This document shows positions 1 through 5,207 of a DNA stretch of 5,207 nucleotides, one piece after another. The position numbers and the translations under genes are program-made. The stretch's first letter is position 1, and every line of letters begins with the position of its first letter. The stretch lies in NCBI GenBank assembly GCA_019752835.1, contig JAIELR010000035.1, positions 1 through 5,207 on the forward strand. Direction: 5' to 3'. The notes below the pieces were generated by a model. It worked only from the letters and a program-made list of their open reading frames with translations, searched no databases and was not told where the DNA came from. The stretch is from Gammaproteobacteria bacterium. GTDB taxonomy: Bacteria; Pseudomonadota; Gammaproteobacteria; UBA1113.

Positions 1-3000
1 CATAATGCGTCAATCTTTTTAACATCTAGAAGTTTCATTGCCTTCAACAAGAAACTATACGCTAAACGACTTGTCGTCTCGTCATCCTTTGCTTGAGCAA
101 CATGTTTTTGAAATGCGCTTAAAAACAAGTCATGCATGCCAGGTGGCAAATGTTCACTGAGCATACGATTCAGCAAACTTAATAGTTCTTTTGTTGATTC
201 ATCATCCGAACCCAAAGCCTCACTTATGTCAGAATCTTTTTCTTCTGGATTTTTCTGTAAGAAAGAAAAAGCCTCAGAATCTGAGCGTATAAAGCGACAT
301 TTCGTGCCTACAGGTAATCGATACGTTTGATCTAGGTAGTAAGTATTATATACATACGCTAAATTTGTGGTTATTTCCCACAAACGTTGGCGATTGCTGT
401 ATTGAATTAACGCAGGATCGATAACGTTATCTACCCGAGTAGTGGCACCGTTTAATGTCTCATCAATAAACGTGGTGAAAGCGTCCAGGAAAACAGCCAG
501 CGCTGGATTCCATCGATTATTATCATGATAGTATGTTTTGCTGCCATCATCGTTCTCTTGTGGGAGAGGTAAATGTTCTATAAATAACGCTTTTAATGCC
601 TCTCTGCCATTTTTTGTTTCCATATAAGCATGAATGTCTGCATTGGGCGCCAGTTTATTTACATACGCTTCTGCGGCCATAGGATCACGGGCCTCAATGA
701 GCTCTCTAACTTTCTTCAAGCGATATTCATCGCGCAATACATCATCGCCATATTTGGCAATCAGTTCGGCAATGGCATCATAATGTGGCACATCCGCATC
801 AAAAAATCTGGAGGCCCGCAGCAGCATTATAATTTCAGTTTGATGACGAAAACCATGTCTATGTTTCGCCAATTCCTTATGTGCCAATAATAAATTATCA
901 ACCTGTTGCCTAATTTGTGCCTGAGCTGTTTCAATCGCTTCGCGGGTTTGCGGAGCGCCTGTATTTCGCTGGCACAATTGGGCGATATGTAACATTGCAA
1001 AGCAAGAAGCATACCAGCCATGTTTTTTGTCCAACGTCACAAAAAGCGTAAGCATGCGATTAAATTTATCTGGATTTTCATCAAACCGTATCGAGCAGGC
1101 TAACATTTCTTGAATATGAACAGGATTATTAACGCCTCTTGAATTCAATACATCAATAATAGCATTTCCATGCACATTACCCGGCTCTGATTGACGCAAC
1201 GTGGTTTGCTCTGAAACAATCTGACGAACACCGGCTTTAGCTTCTTCTGACGTCATAAGCGTATCTAAAGCATCTGGCTCGTGAAAAGATTCGCATAAAT
1301 AATCCAACAAGAGATTAGGGTATTCTGCTTTGTCTTGTGCCAGCCAATCCTCAACCAATGCCCAAATATTATCACCTAGAAAAGTGATAAGTTTATCGAT
1401 ACCTGCAGCAATATCGGGCACCTTTGACAGGATAAACATAAATCCGTTGAATAGCGCTTTTAGTCCTGCAATAAGCAAATCTGCAACAAAGTGCAAACCT
1501 TCAGCTGCGTATTTCAACAATGCAATGAACCCATCAATAACAGCAACAATGCCCTTGCCAATATCAAGCGTTGCATCCGCAATTAAGCGCTCTACTCTCG
1601 ATAAAAATATCCGAAACATTAAGTCAGGCGCAAAAAATGCAATTAATTTTTCAGCTTCATCTTTAGCTTCGGATGTGTAATGAGATGAATATCCCTTTTT
1701 CAAACCTTGGAAATAAGCAAGTGCAAAGGCTTGGGCAGATTCGCTATTGATCATACTGTCTAAAGGTTTACCTTTAAAGCGTTCGATAAACTGGTCTGCT
1801 GTACCTTGTTTCAGATCAGGTGTTTCATTTAAATATTGACTCAATTGAGCGAAACGTGCTTTTCTGACTTGCTCGTCTGAAGCGACACATTCATTAATAT
1901 CAAGCTCCCATGGAGTAGATACACCTGCAACCAAAGCTAACCTGGGCTCACGATTAGTATCTTTAAAATAATTAACTTCTTTGTCGGGCTCTTGCGATGC
2001 CAACAAAGCGTCTAATTTAGCTCGATATTTTTCTGTAACAATAAAATCAGATTGTTTAAATGAAATTTTTTCGCCTTTTTTATAGCTATTTCCACCTATT
2101 TTTGGCTCTGCTTCCATAATATGGGAGAAGGTATCATATGCTCGTTGGACAACGACATCATCGCCATTTCGAGCTTGATTAACTAACTGTTCAATCAATA
2201 AATAACGGTAACGATCCAGTTGAGCCCGGGTACCAAAATGACGGAAAAACAATTCGGCGGTTGTTGAAACTGGTCTGCTTTGATTCTCTACTTCGAGCAA
2301 ATGTCTCTCAAGCACGCCTTCGATTTGCTCTATAAATGCCGGCATTTCTTTCACACGTGCTATCACGCTCGCATTTAAATAACGCGGTATTTTAGCGGGG
2401 TTGTAATGCTGCAATATTTCATTGCCGAGCGATACTCCCTCTTGAAAAACTAAAATACCATTTTTATTGGCATCATATAAAAACGACATTTCAAGCAAGG
2501 TGCTCAATTTATAAATAGTGTGATTTTTGAGCGTTACTTCATCTGCAAATGAATACACCAAGCCGTCAACAGCTCCCCCTAAACGGCCTAACTCATTGTG
2601 CAGGGGCAGATTAAATGTTTGGTAATATCCTTTTTGGTCGGTGAAAATAACCGTATTAGGATTAGGCTGGTTATGTTCAAAACGATCAAAATGTAGACTA
2701 ATACAAGTCTCATTCGTATTTGTCTCCGCGCGTTGTTTATTAACACGACGTGTCATTTCAGCGGTTATTTTAGCCGCATAGGGTGCTGCCTGTTCCGATC
2801 CACCAAACAAAGAATGTGCACGATAACGAGTTTTCATCTGTTTAATACAAGCGCGAAGTTCTTCTTCTAACACTTGTTGTTCAGCGATGAGCTCATCAGC
2901 AACCATACCAATAGCTTTGAAACTTAATATCTCGTCATGATTTTTAGTTAGCCTATTTAAAAGCGCCATCAAACGCTTATACTGGTAATGAGCTAAATGT

Positions 3001-5207
3001 TGAGGAGCATATTTAGCAATAAAGACTTCCTTCGTATCGGCCTTCGTTTGGACTTTCTTATCTTCGCTCTTATCTGCACCCTTATCTGCTACTTCATTAC
3101 TCTTTAGTTCATTAAGATCAGGATAAAAATGCTCAAGATGATCCTCTTTATGTGACTCGACAAAGTAACCAACTTTCTTATTTAGTAAATCAATACATTT
3201 CGTCTCACGGAGTGTTTGAGCATGACCGAGAAAACGATAATCAAGCGGATGGTCCTTCAACAGACAGCCTTCATTATCCAGCATGAAATCGAGTCTTGCT
3301 TCCAAGTATTTTGCTGCTTGAGATTTCGTGCCCACCTGACGAACTAATAAACCACGATAAAGTTTAATATCAATTTCTTCGCCAATCGCGAGTGTTGCAT
3401 GCTCTCTTTGGGGATTATACAAATTTATAACTCGCGAAAAACTCTTTTCCAGCTCAAATAACTGCATGTAAATGGCGCACTTATCCTTCAGTGCGTTTAA
3501 TTCAGCTCTTTCTGCTGCACTAACGGTATCTGCATCGCGTTGTTGTTTTATAAAAAGATCATTAAGACGATTTTGCTCTTGTTGAGTCCAATACGGTTTT
3601 ATAGCCGTTCGAAAATCTTCAGAGCCATGATCAAAAAACTGACGAAGCAAACTATTGATCGTCTCATTGGATATCGCGGGATTGACCTGTCTTAAGCCTT
3701 CAATTTTTTGTTTTACACAGGCAATGAGCTTTTTAAGTGCAGGTAATTGGTCATGCGCTGCTTGTCGTTGAATTAATTGATCGAGCTCTTTTTGATCGTT
3801 ATCGTCAAAGTCTATAAGACCAGGACCAGACTCACTATCAATTTTATAGCCCTTAAGTTGAGTTATTCTCGCTTCCGTATCCTCGTCCCAGAGCGAAGCG
3901 TCACCAACAAAGTCCATGATATTGCGACGACTATAGTTGTTGGCATTACGCTTACTTTGTAATTGCTCAAACAGTTGCTCAAAAGCCTCATCGCCCACTA
4001 AACTTAGTTCAGGAAAATCTAAATCTTGCAACGCTTGGTCAAGGGCATGCGCGGGTCCAGATAAATAAAGATTAATATAAAAATCAATGGCTCGATTATC
4101 AGCTGGATTCAACGTTGTTTGTAGGTAATCAGTCGATAAATCATTGATGCCTCTTTCCATTACATCAACATTGTGAATATTGTTAGCAGCAAAGAGATAC
4201 TGACGAAAATTATCAGCGGCCTGAGCAGTAGCACGTGCATACCGAGCCATATCATCGTCTTGAACTAACTGATTCAAGCGTGGCTGAGATTGAATAAGCT
4301 TATAAAGTACGGCCGTATCCTGAAAGCCTTGTGATTTTTCAGCAAGACGTTTTTCTTGCGCTGCTTGTTCTGCATCACGTCTGCGTTGCTCGATTGTAGT
4401 GTCATCCTGAACTTCAAGTAAATCATCTAAATTCTCAAGTTGAATTTCGTTATTTTCTTGTAAAATAACCTCTTGCAATGCATTGGGTTCAGCTTGTTTT
4501 CTCAACTCTTCACGCAAATGCGTAAAATGCCAGCGCGTATATGTTTGAATCAAATATGTCGCTAAATCTTCGCCTAAAAAGCTGACTCTTGTTTGATCCA
4601 TTTGATGCAGCCGATGTGCAGGAATCAAATGACCCAACAAAATTTTCTCTTTCTCTTCTAAAGCATCGCGACGAGTTCCAGTAATAATGCTTTTTAAAAT
4701 ATCTAAGCCCTTTAATACCTCGGTTATATTACTAGAAAGTTTTTCTGTATCTGCGGCATTAAGTTTTTTTATAACTTCGTCAATTTCCGTTGATATAAGG
4801 TCAATATTTTCTTTATTACAAGGGTGATCAATGATTAAATCAACCAAGTAAGATTCGGCCTCTAATTGCCCAGGATTATTTTTGATGTTTTGGATATCAC
4901 CCATCCGCTTTTCCATCAAATAGCCCGTTGTTTCCTCTACCTCTAAACCAACACGCAAGACTGCGGCTAATTGTCTAACCAAGTAACGGAACGAGTTTTT
5001 TTCTGCATCTGTTAATGCACGCATACCTTCCTTGTTTTTGTTTGTCTTAGTCTGCGCCACTAAAGAAGCATTCGGCTTATTAACCTTCGCTAACATATGT
5101 ACTAGAGTTTGTTCAAGCGATGCATAATCAGATGTTCCTAATATACGCCTAACATCATTTTCACTCCGTGCCCCTTCACCTAATAACTTGAAAAAGGCAT
5201 TAGCAAA
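1..5207 (-). CDS. Internal part of a giant protein of unknown function, open at both ends
   Basis: The minus-strand frame whose codons begin at base 5207 stays open across all 1,735 complete codons; bases 1-2 are part of a further codon. Neither start nor stop is visible, so the full protein is longer than 1,735 residues. The translation reads as ordinary soluble protein: rich in Leu, Ala, Glu, Asp, Gln and Lys, poor in Cys and Trp, mostly helix-forming, with short charged linkers. I see no signal peptide (the N-terminus is missing), P-loop, HExxH or other clear catalytic motif. Recognisable elements in order are a coiled-coil candidate (138-175), a charged helix (254-293), a Lys/Asp linker (700-727), a heptad helix (770-791), an EF-hand-like loop (912-923), a patterned hydrophobic block (1197-1290) and an acidic Ser-rich linker (1642-1674). 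I do not recognise the family. A very large helical protein in an AT-rich genome could be a secreted effector or toxin of an intracellular bacterium, or a structural protein; this is inference. That it is a real coding gene is very well supported by its length. Confidence 0.96.
186..284 (-). other. Acidic, serine-rich linker (residues 1642-1674)
   Basis: The stretch is dominated by Ser, Asp and Glu. It contains two similar units, SDSEAF (1642-1647) and SDISEAL (1659-1665), followed by GSDDES (1666-1671). It probably forms a disordered linker before the last visible helices (STKELLSLLNRM onward). Several Ser residues have acidic residues three places downstream, the pattern favoured by casein kinase II; this would matter only if the protein enters a eukaryotic cell, which is not shown. 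Confidence 0.4.
321..356 (-). other. Tyrosine-rich stretch (residues 1618-1629)
   Basis: Five tyrosines occur in twelve residues (Y1618, Y1620, Y1623, Y1624, Y1629), preceded by W1610 and followed by LPVGTKCRF. The alternating polar and aromatic residues suggest a packed strand or helix at the end of a folded domain, just before the acidic linker. No motif with a known function is recognised. Confidence 0.25.
843..881 (-). other. Histidine cluster (residues 1443-1455)
   Basis: Four histidines fall within thirteen residues (H1443, H1449, H1451, H1455), together with E1445. The spacing does not match HExxH or another metalloprotease signature that I know. It could be a metal site or simply a basic surface helix. 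It lies in an otherwise unremarkable helical region. Confidence 0.2.
1338..1619 (-). other. Patterned hydrophobic helical block, possible membrane-contact region (residues 1197-1290)
   Basis: This is the most hydrophobic part of the window. Between G1219 and S1261 there are only five charged residues in about 40. They lie on one helical face: K1218, D1225, K1232, E1236, H1239, D1243 and K1250 all sit on a 3-4 lattice. Glycines repeat with spacings 7, 11, 11, 7 (G1219, G1226, G1237, G1248, G1255) on the adjacent face. P1264 then breaks the helix, and a second amphipathic stretch follows (about 1266-1290, with I1270, L1273, I1274, F1276, L1277, W1282, L1284, V1285, W1288). The isolated charges argue against a simple transmembrane span. 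The pattern fits a surface-lying amphipathic helix, a membrane-inserting hairpin or a buried helix bundle. Flanking sequence is normal soluble protein. Confidence 0.5.
2439..2474 (-). other. EF-hand-like calcium-binding loop (residues 912-923)
   Basis: The twelve residues DANKNGILVFQE match the canonical EF-hand loop at the defining positions: Asp at 1, Asn at 3, Asn at 5, Gly at 6, a hydrophobic residue (Leu) at 8 and Glu at 12. The preceding stretch (LLEMSFLY) is a plausible entering helix with an aromatic residue directly before the loop, as in calmodulin-type hands. The following residues (GVSLGNEILQHY) could form the exiting helix. Position 9 is Val, where a polar residue is more usual. 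No second hand was found nearby, whereas classical EF-hands come in pairs; single hands are known in bacterial proteins. Calcium binding is inferred from the motif only. Confidence 0.45.
2817..2900 (-). other. Short heptad helix (residues 770-797)
   Basis: The positions L773, Q777, L780, L784, C787, M791 follow the 4-3 spacing of a coiled coil, with Glu/Gln-rich intervening residues (EQQVLEEELR at 776-785) and a basic end (KQMKTRYR). It is probably a short amphipathic helix packing against the rest of the domain after the Lys/Asp linker. It is too short to be confident of a true coiled coil. Confidence 0.3.
3027..3110 (-). other. Lys/Asp-rich linker (residues 700-727)
   Basis: Residues 700-727 are almost entirely Lys, Asp, Glu, Ala, Thr, Ser, Val and Gln, with no aromatic residue, and look disordered. 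Ordered, hydrophobic helix-like sequence lies on both sides (for example the HLEHFYPDL stretch before it and FIAKYAPQHL after it). It therefore probably separates two domains, dividing the visible protein into a part of about 700 residues and one of about 1,000. Part of it is encoded by the 12-bp tandem repeat described separately. Confidence 0.6.
3057..3092 (-). repeat. Three tandem 12-bp repeats encoding xxDK tetrapeptides
   Basis: On the plus strand three 12-bp units follow each other without gap: CTTATCTTCGCT, CTTATCTGCACC, CTTATCTGCTAC. All share CTTATC, and the last two share CTTATCTGC. On the coding strand they read VADK, GADK, SEDK (residues 706-717). The unit length is a multiple of three, so changes in copy number would keep the frame. 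The array lies in the flexible linker, where length changes would be tolerated. Divergence between copies suggests it is an old slippage product rather than an active one. Confidence 0.7.
4329..4448 (-). other. Acidic segment followed by a charged Arg/Glu/Gln helix (residues 254-293)
   Basis: The first part (254-269) is acidic and Leu-rich, with LDDLLEVQDD at 260-269. It changes abruptly into a stretch dense in Arg, Glu, Gln, Lys and Ala (272-293), starting IEQRRRDAEQAAQEKR. The second part has almost no hydrophobic residues and is probably a solvent-exposed single helix or a flexible helical linker between globular regions. The charge switch from acidic to basic/mixed could let the two halves pair. 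No function can be assigned. Confidence 0.45.
4683..4796 (-). other. Coiled-coil candidate within the giant protein (residues 138-175)
   Basis: Hydrophobic residues fall on a 4-3 heptad lattice: I138, I142, V145, L149, A152, then after a one-residue phase shift L157, I161, V164, L168, L171, I175. The positions between are mostly Glu, Asp, Lys, Ser, Thr and Asn. The phase break lies at the DTEK stretch 153-156, which may be a turn between two antiparallel helices or a stutter in one long coil. A further charged helix with the EEKEK stretch follows at 184-188. Such segments usually mediate helix packing or oligomerisation; the partner is unknown. Confidence 0.5.

Noticed and set aside
630..890. 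Plus-strand open frame of 86 codons
   Set aside because: Antisense to continuous coding sequence, no convincing ribosome binding site and no protein-like pattern. Taken as a shadow, as are the plus-strand frames at 136-330 and 3777-3962.
827..1021. Minus-strand open frame of 64 codons
   Set aside because: It is in a different frame from the giant gene and lies wholly within it, with no sign of independent initiation.
1369..1390. Inverted repeat TTATCAC / GTGATAA with an 8-base loop
   Set aside because: A 7-bp AT-rich stem inside coding sequence with no U-tract. It is expected by chance at this length and is not a terminator.
1330..1680. Plus-strand open frame of 116 codons rich in Ser, Ala, Asn and Ile
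   Set aside because: It lies antisense to the hydrophobic block, and its odd composition is what the complement of that coding sequence would produce. It has no ribosome binding site and looks like a shadow.
299..3331. The 10-base string ATTTCGTGCC occurs twice (299-308 and 3322-3331), both coding for part of VGTK
   Set aside because: The surrounding protein sequences are unrelated, so a chance match is more likely than an internal domain duplication.
3798..3833. Acidic stretch around IDFDDNDQKELD examined as a second EF-hand loop
   Set aside because: It lacks the Gly at position 6 and the Glu at position 12 in any register that places Asp at position 1.
5022..5034. ATG at 5024-5022 preceded on the coding strand by AAGGAAGG, a possible internal start
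   Set aside because: The purine run is very close to the ATG and simply encodes KEG. The frame upstream to the window edge reads as normal protein, so the true start is more likely beyond the window.

Overview
The whole window lies inside one very large protein-coding gene on the minus strand. Reading the reverse complement from base 5207 down to base 3 gives 1,735 consecutive codons with no stop. Both the start codon and the stop codon lie outside the window. There is no intergenic DNA, RNA gene, mobile element or CRISPR array here. Short reading frames in the other five frames are shadows of this gene.

The host is probably a moderately AT-rich bacterium (about 40 % G+C in the lines I sampled). 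Codon use favours TTA for Leu, AAA for Lys and GAA for Glu, with CGT/CGC still common for Arg. This composition, and a giant, soluble, helix-rich protein with no familiar enzyme signature, would fit an intracellular gammaproteobacterium of the Legionella/Coxiella type. That is an inference from style, not from a recognised homologue.

Residue numbers below count from the upstream window edge (residue 1 = bases 5207-5205), not from the true start of the protein. Layout in protein order: residues 1-300 are helix-rich, with a coiled-coil candidate (138-175) and a charged Glu/Arg/Gln-rich stretch (about 254-293). Residues 300-700 look like globular helical sequence of unknown type. Residues about 700-727 are a Lys/Asp-rich linker built partly on a 12-bp tandem repeat. 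Residues 770-791 are another short heptad helix. Residues 912-923 match a canonical EF-hand calcium-binding loop. Residues 1197-1290 are a hydrophobic helical block with a regular polar and glycine stripe, the best candidate for membrane contact. Residues 1300-1640 are again helical, with a small histidine cluster (1443-1455) and a tyrosine cluster (1618-1629). Residues 1642-1674 are an acidic, serine-rich linker, followed by helices to the downstream edge.

No family could be named from the sequence alone. The most informative clues to function are the EF-hand-like loop and the patterned hydrophobic block about 300 residues after it.
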